Assembly (NCBI GenBank): GCA_963773315.1
Contig: CAVZAF010000003.1
Location: 124,001 to 188,000 of the forward strand
DNA: 64,000 bases
Reading direction: 5' to 3'
Source: DATKAS01 sp963773315
GTDB taxonomy: Bacteria > Actinomycetota > Acidimicrobiia > Acidimicrobiales > DATKAS01
A program made the position numbers and the translations under genes. The notes beneath the pieces are model-generated. The model was given only the letters and a program-made list of their open reading frames with translations. It was not told the DNA's origin and did not search any database. Below are positions 17,495-27,247 of this stretch, piece by piece. Positions within the stretch are counted from its first letter, which is position 1. Every line of letters begins with the position of its first letter.

Positions 17495-18592
17495 GTGGCT
17501 GCGTTCGCAGCGGCGAAGGTCGTCACTCCGAACGGCGTTCTCGAACGCGCCGTCGTCGACGTCGACGACACCACCGGCCTGATCGTCGACGTCGCGCCGA
17601 CGCGGGGCTCGGTTCCCGATCGCCTGCTCTCCGCAGGCTTCGTCGACATCCAGGTCAACGGGATCGAAAACATCGACGTCGCCCACGCCTCGGGCGCCGA
17701 TTGGGATCGCCTCGACGCCTTGCTCGCGAGGCAGGGCACGACCACATGGTGCCCGACGCTGGTGACCGCACCTCTCCACTCATACGGCCCGCGCCTCGCC
17801 GAGATCGCCAATGCGCAGCAACGGCCACCCGAGCGCGCACAGATCGCCGGTGCGCACCTCGAGGGGCCGTTCCTCGGCGGTGCGCCCGGCGCGCATCGAC
17901 GCGAGCTCATCATCCCGCCCGACCTCGACTGGATCGCCGCGCTCCCCGATGTGGTCACCCTCACCACTCTCGGCCCCGAGGCGCTTCGCGCGCTCGATGC
18001 GGTCGCGGCGTTCCGCGCGAAGGCCATCGTCACGTCGCTCGGCCACTCGAAGGCCACGCTCGCGCAAGCGACCGCGGCGACCGACGCCGGCGCGACCCTC
18101 GTCACGCACCTGTTCAACGGGATGGGCGGGCTCCACCATCGGGAGCCCGGTCTGATCGGGGCCGCGTTGACCGATGGCCGCCTGAAGGTGTCGCTGATCG
18201 CGGACCTCGTGCACGTGCACGCCGCCGCCATCCGCCTGGCCTTCGCGGCGAAGGGACCGGGCGCCGTCGTCCTTGTCACCGACGCGGTCGCGTGGAGAAG
18301 AGGTGAGGTCGGCGGCACAGCGCTCCGCATGGTCGACGGCGCGCCCCGCCTCGAGGACGGCACCCTGGCGGGCAGCGCGCTGACGATGGACCGCGCGGTC
18401 GCAAACGTCGTGGGGCATTGCGGTGTCGCGCTCGACGATGCACTGCGCGCGGCGTCGGCCAATCCCGCCCGGCTCATGGGCCTCTCCGACCGGGGCACGA
18501 TCGAGGTCGGGAAGCGAGCCGACCTGGTCGCGCTCGACTCCGATCTGAGGTGCTCGGGCACGTGGGTGGGAGGCACTGCGGTTCACGGCTGA
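17495..18592 (+). CDS. nagA: N-acetylglucosamine-6-phosphate deacetylase
   Basis: 365 residues, amidohydrolase fold. LSAGFVDIQVNG starts the barrel. AGAHLEGPFLGGAPGAH carries the metal Glu. VTSLGHSKAT, VTHLFNGMGGLHHREPGLIG and LVTDAVAW (catalytic Asp) follow, with NPARLMGLSDRGTIEVGKRA near the end. It removes acetate from GlcNAc-6-P for amino-sugar and cell-wall recycling. The GTG start is eight bases after the desaturase stop, so it may share the transcript. No NagB or NagE is visible. Confidence 0.9.
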   Translation: MAAFAAAKVVTPNGVLERAVVDVDDTTGLIVDVAPTRGSVPDRLLSAGFVDIQVNGIENIDVAHASGADWDRLDALLARQGTTTWCPTLVTAPLHSYGPRLAEIANAQQRPPERAQIAGAHLEGPFLGGAPGAHRRELIIPPDLDWIAALPDVVTLTTLGPEALRALDAVAAFRAKAIVTSLGHSKATLAQATAATDAGATLVTHLFNGMGGLHHREPGLIGAALTDGRLKVSLIADLVHVHAAAIRLAFAAKGPGAVVLVTDAVAWRRGEVGGTALRMVDGAPRLEDGTLAGSALTMDRAVANVVGHCGVALDDALRAASANPARLMGLSDRGTIEVGKRADLVALDSDLRCSGTWVGGTAVHG

Positions 18593-18624
18593 GGTCGTGT
18601 CCCTGTGGCGCGTACGGTGGGCCG

Positions 18625-19008
18625 ATGGACATCGTGTCGGCGCTGTTCGTCGAGTCGTTCAACATGCGCCAAGCGCCCGGGCCGTCGACTCGCATCGACA
18701 TCACCGGCGCGTTCTTCTCGATGGCGTCGCCGTCGCCCGTTCCGGTGACGCTCGAACCGCACCTCCTCGTCCTCGTGCGCTGCTATCCGGACGAGCCCGG
18801 CGAGGGCATCCTCGAGGTCGTGTTCAAGCGCGGCGACGAGCAGGTCGCCCGCAACGTGTCGCCGTTCAACGTCGAGCCCGGCAAGTTCACCTACCGCCTC
18901 GTCCGCGCGGAGCTCGAGTTCACCGACTACGACACCGTCGACGCGCACTGCCGGCTCGGCCAGGGCCAAGCCACGATCGTGCCCCTGACTCTTCTCCCTC
19001 CGGCCTGA
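18625..19008 (+). CDS. Conserved protein resembling DUF6941
   Basis: 127 residues starting MDIVSALFVESFNMRQAPGP, with a beta-rich pattern (TRIDITGAFFSM, LEPHLLVLVRCYPDEPGEG, KFTYRLVRAELEFTDYDTV). It looks like the small beta-sandwich DUF6941 family, whose function is unknown. The spacing to the FIST gene downstream is 16 bases, so co-transcription is likely. Confidence 0.6.
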   Translation: MDIVSALFVESFNMRQAPGPSTRIDITGAFFSMASPSPVPVTLEPHLLVLVRCYPDEPGEGILEVVFKRGDEQVARNVSPFNVEPGKFTYRLVRAELEFTDYDTVDAHCRLGQGQATIVPLTLLPPA

Positions 19009-19024
19009 GGGACGCGAGCGTCCC

Positions 19025-20185
19025 GTGCCCTTCGCCGCGTCGCTGTCGGAGCATCCGCTGGCGACGCACGCGACCGGCGAGGTCGTCGGCGACATCCTCG
19101 ATCAGCTCAGGCTCGAGGCCGACGAGCACGTCGACCTCGCGACCGTGTTCGTGACCGCGCCTCACGTGGGCGTGCTCGAGGACGTCGCCGCGACGGTCCG
19201 CTCGCTGCTCCGACCTCGCTCGCTGCTCGGCGCGTCTGCAGTGTCGGTGCTCGCGGGAGCGCACGAAGCCGAGGAGACCTCGGCAGTGTCGGTGTTCGCG
19301 GCGCGTTGGCGTCGTGAGCAGCCGATCGACCTGACGCCCGTCCACATCGACGATCTCTACGACGCGGACGCGTGGCTGGCCGCGTCGCCCCTCGCCCACT
19401 GCGCACCTGACAGCACGCTGCTCCTCCTCGCCGACCCGTTCAGCGTGCCGATCCGCGACCTGCTCGACGCGCTCGCCACCCATCGTCCCGACATCGCAGT
19501 CGTGGGAGGCATGGCCTCGGCCGCGCAAGGCCCGGGCGGCAATCGCCTCGTGCTCGACGGGCGAGTGACGACCTCGGGGGCCGTCGGGGTCATCGTCGGT
19601 CCGGCCGCGCAGGTCGGCACGCGCGTGTCGCAGGGCTGCCGGCCGATCGGCGCGCCGCTCATCGTGACGAAGTCAGAGCGCAACATCCTCTACGAGATCG
19701 GTGGCGAGCGCGCCCTCGATCGCCTGATGGAGAGCCTCCATACGCTTCCTCCCGAGGAGATGGCGCTGGCCTCGAACGGCCTCCACCTCGGCCGCGCGGT
19801 CGACGAGTCGAGATCCGACTTCCAACGAGGTGACTTCGTCGTCCGGAACGTCATCGGCGTCGACCGCGAGGTGGGCGCCGTGGCCGTCGGCGACGTGGTC
19901 GACGTGGGCACCACCGTGCAGTTCCAGATCCGCGACGCGGTCTCTGCGGACGAGGACCTCCGCGAGCTCATCACCGACGTCTCCGCCGATGGCGCGCTCG
20001 TCTTCACGTGCAACGGGCGCGGCGTCCGCTTCTTCGGCGAGCCCGACCACGACGCGTCGATCATCGCCGAGGCCCTCGGTCACCGAGCGGTCGCCGGCAT
20101 GTTCTGCGCGGGCGAGCTCGGGCCCGTCGGCAGGCACAACTTCCTGCACGGCTACACGGCTTCGGTCGCGCTCTTCAGCGAGTGA
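19025..20185 (+). CDS. FIST domain (FIST_N/FIST_C) sensory protein
   Basis: 386 residues with the FIST N and C domains proposed to bind small ligands such as amino acids. Blocks include LLLLADPFSVPIRDLLDAL, VVGGMASAAQGPGGNRLVLD, VGVIVGPAAQVGTRVSQGCR and ALVFTCNGRGVRFF. NCAGELGPV-type motifs of the family appear as GMFCAGELGPVGRHNFLHGY at the C terminus. No kinase, cyclase or methyl-accepting domain is attached or adjacent. GTG start at 19025. Confidence 0.85.
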   Translation: MPFAASLSEHPLATHATGEVVGDILDQLRLEADEHVDLATVFVTAPHVGVLEDVAATVRSLLRPRSLLGASAVSVLAGAHEAEETSAVSVFAARWRREQPIDLTPVHIDDLYDADAWLAASPLAHCAPDSTLLLLADPFSVPIRDLLDALATHRPDIAVVGGMASAAQGPGGNRLVLDGRVTTSGAVGVIVGPAAQVGTRVSQGCRPIGAPLIVTKSERNILYEIGGERALDRLMESLHTLPPEEMALASNGLHLGRAVDESRSDFQRGDFVVRNVIGVDREVGAVAVGDVVDVGTTVQFQIRDAVSADEDLRELITDVSADGALVFTCNGRGVRFFGEPDHDASIIAEALGHRAVAGMFCAGELGPVGRHNFLHGYTASVALFSE

Positions 20186-20250
20186 AGCGAGCCTCAGAGC
20201 GAGTGAAGCGCCCGTCGGTAGGGTAGGCCTACTCAGGAAAGGGGACGCCC

Positions 20251-22240
20251 GTGCCGGTCGCCCGACGTCGAAGAGCTCGGCATCAACGTCATTCGCGGGT
20301 TCGCGATGGACGCTCCGCAGCGTGCGAGCTCCGGTCACCCCGGCACGGCGATGGCGCTCGCGCCGCTCGCCCACGTGCTCTGGACGCGGGTGATGAAGTA
20401 CGACCCGACCGATCCCCTCTGGCCTGACCGCGACCGGTTCATCCTCTCCGCCGGGCACGCGTCGATCCTCCTCTACTCGATGCTCTGCCTCACCGGCTTC
20501 GGGCTCGAGGTCGACGATCTCGAGCAGTTCCGCCAGTGGGGCAGCAAGACGCCGGGCCATCCTGAGAACCTCGACACTCGTGGGGTCGAGGTCACCACCG
20601 GCCCGCTCGGCCAGGGCTTCGCGAACGGCGTCGGGATGGGCATCGCCGAGCGTTACCTGCGGGCCCGGTTCGGCTCCGACATCGTGAGCCACCACACGTT
20701 CGTCATCGCGAGCGACGGCGACCTCGAGGAGGGCATCAGCCACGAGGCGGCCTCACTCGCCGGTCACCTCCAGCTCGGCCGCCTCGTGTACGTGTACGAC
20801 GACAACCACATCACGATCGACGGCCCGACCGAGCTCTCCTACAGCGACGACGCCGGCAAGCGCTTCGAGGCGTACGGCTGGCACGTCGAGCGGGTGGGTG
20901 AGGCGGCCAACGACGTCGACGGGCTCGAGGAAGCCGTGCGGCGAGCGATGGCCGAGGAGGACCGACCCTCGCTCATCATCCTGCGCAGCCACATCGGTTG
21001 GCCGTCACCGAACAAGACCGACACTCCCGAGGCGCACGGCAACCCGCTCGGCGCCGAGGAGATCGCGCTCGACCAAAGCGCGGCTCGGCCTGCCGAACGA
21101 GGACTTCTACTGCCCGCCCGAGGTGCTCGACTGGTACCGAGGCGTGGGTCTTCGGCAGCGACTGCACCGCGTCGCGTGGGACGAACGGCTCGCCGAGTGG
21201 AAGGGCGACCGGGCCGACCTCGACGCGGCCTTCGAGGGTCGAGGCGTCACCGGTTGGGCGGCCAAGCTCCCGAGCTTCAACGTCGGAGAGAAGCTCGCGA
21301 CGCGACGGGCGTTGTCGACCGCGCTGAACGCGACCCTCGACGTCGTGCCCGGCGTCCTCGCCGGCGGTGCCGACCTCACCGAGAACACGGGCACCGACCT
21401 CAAGGACGCGAAGCGCCAGTCGGCCGAGGCGCCCGCGGGCCGTCAGATCCGCTTCGGGATCCGCGAGCACGGCATGGGCGGGATCATGGTCGGGATGGCG
21501 CGCCACGGCGGCGTGCTCCCGGTGGGCGGCACGTTCTTCGTGTTCAGCGACTACATGCGCGGCTCGGTGCGGCTCGCCGCGCTGTCGCACGCCAAGTCGT
21601 GTTCGTGTGGACGCACGACTCGGTCGGCTTGGGCGAGGACGGGCCGACGCACCAGCCGATCGAGCAGCTGGCGTCGCTGCGGGCCATGCCCGGCCTGCGG
21701 CTGATCCGACCTGCCGACGCGAACGAGACCGCGCAGGCGTGGCGCATCGCGGTCGACTCCTCGGGGCCGACCGCGCTGATCCTCACCCGCCAGAACGTCC
21801 CCGTGCTCGACGGCACCGCCGACGGAGAAGTGGAGCGCGGCGCGTACGTGTTGTCCGAGGCACCACGTCGTCAGCCGTCGCTGGTGCTCGATCGGCACGG
21901 GCAGTGAGGTCGCCGTGTGCGTCGACGCCGCAGCCGACGCTCCGCGAGGAAGGCGTGAGCGTGCGCGTCGTGTCGATGCCGTCGTGGGACCTGTTCGCCG
22001 CGCAACCCGACGTCATATCGCGACGCGGTGTTGCCGCCGGGTGTGCCGCGTCTGTCAGTCGAGGCGGCGGCAACGCTCGGGTGGGACCGCTACGCCGACG
22101 CGTCGGTCGGCATCGACCGCTTCGGTGCGTCGGCACCGGGCGCCGAGGTGCTCGACAAGCTCGGCATCAATCCCACTCATGTCGCCGAGCGTGCTCGTGC
22201 GCTGCTCGAAGGCCAGATCCGAGAGGGAGGCACGTCGTGA
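20251..22240 (+). CDS. tkt: Transketolase (multiple frameshifts)
   Basis: Thiamine-diphosphate enzyme of the pentose phosphate pathway. ASSGHPGTAMALAPLAHVLW, DRDRFILSAGHASILLY, TGPLGQGFANGVGMG and ASDGDLEEGISHEAASLAGH are the N-terminal cofactor blocks. RFGIREHGMGGIMVG and GEDGPTHQPIEQLASLRAMP are in the pyrimidine domain. SVGIDRFGASAPG, with its FG-ASAP motif, is near the C terminus. Frame breaks near 20265, 21075, 21598, 21860-21900 and 22015. The one at 21075 is cured by dropping a G (EEIALTKARLGLP). The stop overlaps the transaldolase GTG. A strong GAGAGGGAGG lies just before that junction. Confidence 0.88.
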
Positions 22241-23338
22241 ACCGATCTGCGCGCGTTGTACGACGAGCAGGGCCAGAGCCCTTGGCTCGACAACCTGAAG
22301 CGGGGCTACCTCACGAGTGGCCAGCTGGCCAAGATGGTCGACGGAGGCATTCGAGGGCTCACGTCGAACCCGACGATCCTGCAGAAGGCCATCTCGGGCT
22401 CGGCCGACTACGACGAGCAGTTCAAGGTGCTCGCCGTCGACGACCATCCGGTGCTCGACGACTACTGGGCGCTCGTGATGCAAGACATCAACGGCGCGCT
22501 CGACGTGTTCGCCCCGCTCTACGAGGCGAGCGGCGGCGGCGACGGCTTCGCGTCGGTCGAAGTCGCACCGGGCGTCGCCCGCGACACGCAAGGCACGATC
22601 GAAGCGGCTCGAAGCCTCCACGAGAAGATCCATCGCCCCAACCTGCTCGTGAAGATCCCCGGCACCGCCGAGGGCGTGCCCGCGATCCAGCAGATGATCA
22701 GCGAAGGGCGCAACACCAACGTGACGCTGATCTTCAGCCTCAAGGGATATGCGGACGTGATGGAGGCTTACGTCACGGGCCTCGAGATGTGCCCAGGCGA
22801 CCTGTCGCACGTCGCGAGCGTGGCGTCGTTCTTCATCAGCCGAGTCGACACCGAGGTCGATCGCCGTCTCGAAGCGATCGGCACGCCCGAAGCACTCGCG
22901 CAACGAGGCAAGGCCGCCGTCGCGCAGGGCAAGCTCGCCTACCAGCTGTTCAGCGAGAAGTTCAGGGGCCCGAGGTGGGAGGCGCTCGTCGCTCGGGGCG
23001 CGAAGGTGCAGCGCCCACTCTGGGCATCGACGTCGACGAAGAACCCGGCCTACCCCGACACTCTCTATGTCGACCAGCTGATCGGCCCCGACACCGTCAA
23101 CACGATGCCGGACCAGACGATCGAGGTGTTCGAAGACCACGGCACGGTCGCGCGGACGGTCGACGTGGGCGTCGACGAGGCTCACCGCGATTGGGATGCC
23201 CTCGCCCGGTTCGACATCGACGTCGACGACGTCGCCCGGGTGCTCGAGGAAGAGGGCCTCTCGAGCTTCTCCAAGTCGTTCGACGAGCTCCTGACCACGC
23301 TCCAGGCGAAAGCAGACGAGATCGCCGCCCAGGGTTGA
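22237..23338 (+). CDS. tal: Transaldolase (5' frameshift)
   Basis: About 365 residues, the actinobacterial Tal type. YDEQGQSPWLDNLKRGYLTS, GIRGLTSNPTILQKAI, NLLVKIPGTAEGVPAI (Schiff-base Lys), NVTLIFSLKGYADVMEAY and FISRVDTEVDRRL are in order. The GTG start overlaps the tkt TGA. Its first codons need one C removed to read MNDLRALYDEQG. With transketolase it forms the non-oxidative pentose phosphate branch. Confidence 0.92.
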
Positions 23339-23376
23339 CGTGATGTTGTGACCGGCAGGGCCGATAGCGTGCGGCC

Positions 23377-25718
23377 ATGACGGCAGACCTGCTCGATCTC
23401 CCGCTGCCCACGCTCCTGGCGCAGGCCCGTCAGATCCGTGACGACGCCCACGGGCGCCGAGTCACGTTCTCGCCGAAGGTCTTCATCCCGCTCACGATGC
23501 TGTGCCGCGACAAGTGCGGCTACTGCACGTTCGCGCAGCCGCCGGCGAGGCTCGAGTCGCCCTTCCTCACCCCCGACGAGGTGCTCGCGATCGCGCGTGC
23601 AGGCGCAGCCGCCGGCTGCCACGAGGCGCTCTTCACGCTCGGGGAGCGACCCGAGCTGCGGTATCCGGTCGCGGCCGAGTGGCTCGCCGCCAATGGCTAC
23701 GCATCGACGGTCGACTACCTCGTCGCGATGGCGACGCTCGTCGTCGCCCAGACCGGATTGCTGCCCCACGCGAACGCGGGCGCGCTGTTCCCCGACGAGC
23801 TTGCCGCGCTTCGAGTCGTCGCCCCGGGCCAAGGGATGATGCTCGAGTCCCTGCGCGACGACCTCGACTGCCACCGCGGCTCTCCCGACAAGACTCCAGA
23901 GCGGCGCCTCGCGACGCTCGAGGCCGCGGGCGTGCTCCAGATCCCGTTCACGACGGGCATCCTCGTCGGCATCGGCGAGACCCGAGCCGACCGCATCGTC
24001 GCGCTCGAGGCGATCGCGGCGTCGCATCGGCACCACGGCCATGTGCAAGAGGTGATCGTCCAGAACTTCCTGCCGAAGCCAGGCACCGCGATGCACCTCT
24101 CTCCCGCGTGCCCGAGCGACGAGTACCTCTGGTCGATCGCCGTGGCCCGCGTCATCCTCCCGCCCGAGATCCACGTCCAGGCGCCGCCGAACCTCTCCGA
24201 CGACTTCGGGGTGCTGCTCGATGCCGGCATCGACGACTGGGGCGGTGTGTCCCCGGTGACGGCCGACCACGTGAACCCCGAGCGGCCTTGGCCCGCGCTC
24301 GACCGGCTGCGCGAGGTCACCGAGGCCAAGGGCTTCACGCTCGCGCCTCGCCTCACGATCTACCCCGAGTACGTGCACGATCCGGCCCGCTGGCTCGACC
24401 CCGCGATGGCCTTCCCGGTGATGGATCGGTCCGACGCGGAGGGGCTCGGCCGCGACGACCCTGGCGCGGTGTTCCCCGAGCGCGTCGAGTTCGTGCGGAG
24501 GCCCGACGAGGGAGCCGACGTCGAGATCGTGGGTGACCGCTCGACTGCGTGGTACTCGGGTGCCGATGTCCACCCGCAGGTCTTGGTGCCCGGCGTCGCG
24601 CGAGCGGGCGGCGCGGTCCGCGAGGTGCTCGACGGCGTGCTGCTCGGGCAGGAGCCCGGGGTCGATGAGCTCGTCACGCTCTTCGGCGCCCGCGGTCCCG
24701 AGGTCGCGGCCGTCGCCGAGGTCGCCGACGACCTTCGCCGCGCGACCGTCGGCGACGTCGTCACGTGGGTGCACAACCGCAACATCAACTACACGAACGT
24801 CTGCACGTTCAAGTGTCGCTTCTGCGGCTTCTCCAAGGGCCCGCTGTCGCTGAACCTGCGAGGCACGCCCTACCTCCTCACGCTCGAAGACATCCAGCAG
24901 CGCGTCGCCGAAGCCGCCGCGCTCGGAGCGACCGAGGTGTGCCTGCAAGGCGGCATCCATCCCGACTTCGACGGCGACTACTACATCGACGTGTGCCGGG
25001 CCGTGAAGGAAGCTGCGCCCGACATCCACGTGCACGGGTTCACCGCGCTCGAGGTCACCGAGGGAGCGAAGCGACTCGGTGAGCCACTCGATCAGTATCT
25101 CCTTCGCCTGATGGACGCCGGGCTGCGCACATTGCCGGGAACTGCGGCCGAGATCCTCGACGACGAGGTGCGCGCGATCCTGTGCCCCGACAAGGTGAAC
25201 ACCGAGGAGTGGCTCGAGGCCCATCGCATCGCACACTCCGTCGGGCTGCGCTCGAACATCACGATCATGTTCGGCTCGGTCGAGCGCCCGCGGTCGTGGG
25301 CGAAGCACCTCGTCGTGACCCGCGACCTGCAGAAGGAGACCGGCGGGTTCACCGAGTTCGTGCCGCTGCCGTTCGTGCACATGGCCGCGCCGATCTACCT
25401 ACAGCACAAGGCTCGCCGCGGTCCGACGTTCCGCGAGGTGGTGCTCATGCATGCGGTGGGCCGCATCGCGTACCACGGCCACATCGAGAACATCCAAGCC
25501 TCGTGGGTGAAGCTCGGCCTCGACGGCGTGTCCCAGCTTCTGCAGTCGGGCTGCAACGACCTCGGCGGCACGCTCATGGACGAGAACATCTCGCGCGCAC
25601 GGGCGCGTCACACGGTCAGGAGATGGACGAGGAGACCTTCCGCGCCCTCGTCTCCCCGCTCGACCGCACGCTCGAGCAGCGCACGACCGTCTACGGCCGC
25701 GTCGAGCCCGTCGGCTGA
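23377..25718 (+). CDS. fbiC: FO synthase FbiC (CofG-CofH fusion), coenzyme F420 biosynthesis
   Basis: Two radical-SAM halves that build the deazaflavin FO from tyrosine and a pyrimidine precursor. The CofG half carries CRDKCGYCTF and QNFLPKPGTAM. The CofH half carries CTFKCRFCGF, EVCLQGGIHPDFDGDYY and GFTALEV. LQSGCNDLGGTLMDENISRA precedes a frame break near 25610, where one base is missing; the true end is GASHGQEMDEETF to RVEPVG at 25718. About 780 residues, normal for actinobacterial FbiC. This implies that the organism makes F420. Confidence 0.94.
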
Positions 25719-25731
25719 CCCACCCCACGAT

Positions 25732-25781
25732 CGAGATTGATGATTGGGGGACGTCATCTGGTCCCCGATTCGTCAATCTCG
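25732..25781. terminator. Convergent hairpin terminator between fbiC and zinc-ribbon gene
   Basis: Two arms of about 21 bases (25732-25752 and 25761-25781) are complementary apart from roughly three positions, around an 8-base loop. The arms begin CGAGATTGA and end TCAATCTCG. It lies 13 bases after the fbiC stop and 14 bases before the stop of the opposing gene. No U-tract follows on either side. Confidence 0.7.
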
Positions 25782-25795
25782 GCGGCGCACGATCC

Positions 25796-25966
25796 TCACC
25801 ACCACGATTCGTCGAGCTTGGCCTCGATGGAGCGGACGTGTTCGCGCACGCACTTCGGGCACGTAAGCACCTTGCCGCGGTCTGAGGTCGACATCGACCA
25901 GCCGAGGGGGATCGCGTCAGCATCGGCGTCGACTACGGCGCCGCAGACGACGCAGGTGACGGTCAT
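25796..25966 (-). CDS. 56-residue zinc-ribbon protein
   Basis: A short intact frame from ATG 25966. It reads MTVTCVVCGAVVDADADA, then a middle region with IPLGWSMSTSDRGK, then VLTCPKCVREHVRSIEAKL and a stop after DESWW. Cys pairs CVVC and CPKC form a zinc ribbon. It is divergent from the LOG-family gene (34 bases apart). Function unknown; possibly a nucleic-acid or protein adaptor. Confidence 0.72.
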   Translation of the reverse strand: MTVTCVVCGAVVDADADAIPLGWSMSTSDRGKVLTCPKCVREHVRSIEAKLDESWW

Positions 25967-26000
25967 CGGGTCTGCACGTTACGTGTCAGGCTGACCCGAC

Positions 26001-27048
26001 ATGGCTCCGCCCGCCCGCCTCCCCCGCTACCGGACCGGCAACCGCGACCTCGATGTGAAGATCGCCGACCTGCTCGACGAGGTCGGTGTCGAACGCGACC
26101 GCGACCAGCTCTTCGAGATCATCGCAACGGCGGTGCGCCTCGCCGGCGACAAGGCCGATCGCCTCGACCTGAAGATCACGAACGCGGCGCTGAAGGAGAT
26201 GCGAGCCGCGTTCCGAACGTTCGCGCCGTACGGCCACGTCCCGAAGGTCACGATGTTCGGGTCGGCGCGCACGCATCCCGATGACCCGCTCTACTCGCAG
26301 GCCCGCAGCATGGCCAAGGTGCTCGCCGATCACGGGTGGATGGTCGTCACGGGCGCGGGACCGGGGATCATGGCCGCGGGAATGGAGGGCGCGGGCCGCG
26401 ACATGTCGTTCGGCGTGACGATCCGCCTGCCGTTCGAGAACGAGCCGAACCCAGTGATCGCGGGCGACAAGAAGCTCGTCTCGATGAAGTACTTCTTCAC
26501 CCGCAAGCTGATGCTGATCAAGGAGTCCCGCGCGTTCGTGTGCCTGCCCGGCGGCTTCGGCACGCTCGACGAGGCGTTCGAGCTCCTCACCCTGGTGCAG
26601 ACCGGCAAGTCCACGCCCGCGCCGATCGTGATGCTCGACGTCCCGAACAGCACGTACTGGACGCACTGGCGCAAGTTCGTCGTCGACGAGCTCGCCGAGC
26701 GCGAGCTGATCGCGCCGTCCGACGTCGACCTGTTCCTCGTGACCGACGACGTCGAGGCCGCGTGCGACGAGATCGTCGGCTTCTACTCGAACTACGACTC
26801 GATGCGATACGTCGGTGACCGCCTCGTGATCCGGCTCTCCCGCGCACCCAGACCCGACGACGATCAAGATGCTGAACGACGACTTCGCCGACATCTCACA
26901 CGCCGAGGGCTTCGAGGTCATCGCCCCGCTCAAAGAGGAGATCGAGGACGACGATCAGCTCGACAAGGCGCGGGTCGCGTTCCGGTTCAACCGCAACCAC
27001 TTCGCGAGGCTGCGAGCCCTGATCGACGCGCTCAATCGTCTGCCCTGA
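26001..27048 (+). CDS. LOG/TIGR00730-family Rossmann-fold protein (one frameshift)
   Basis: About 348 residues. VTMFGSARTHPDDPLYSQA, VVTGAGPGIMAAGMEGAG and FVCLPGGFGTLDEAFELLTL (the PGGxGT signature) define the lysine-decarboxylase-like LOG superfamily of nucleotide 5'-monophosphate hydrolases. The frame breaks near 26852. Dropping one A gives DPTTIKMLNDDFADISHAEG, then FEVIAPLKEEIEDDDQLDKA and the stop at 27048. The long N-terminal and C-terminal extensions distinguish it from plant-type LOG enzymes. Exact substrate unknown. Confidence 0.85.
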
Positions 27049-27247
27049 GGTCGACGTCGTCGGGCTCACGCAGGATCGAGATCGCCTTCTCGACTGACCG
27101 TCGGGCCCGCGTCAGCCTGCGTTCGTCGACGGGCAGCTCGGTGCCCCCGGCATCGATCGACTCCCGGAGGCGCACGATCGCGAGATCGGCGAGCTCTTCC
27201 GCGATCGCCTCGAGGCGGCTTCGGATGTCGTCGAACTCACCCGCCAT
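27032..27247 (-). CDS. Small helical protein following glcF
   Basis: 71 residues, mostly helical and charged (FDDIRSRLEAIAEELADLAI, ERRLTRARRSVEKAISILRE). The ATG overlaps the last codons of glcF. The gene tail overlaps the 3' end of the opposing LOG-family gene by 17 bases. Unrecognised; the tight overlap suggests translation with the glycolate oxidase genes. Confidence 0.65.
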   Translation of the reverse strand: MAGEFDDIRSRLEAIAEELADLAIVRLRESIDAGGTELPVDERRLTRARRSVEKAISILREPDDVDLRADD

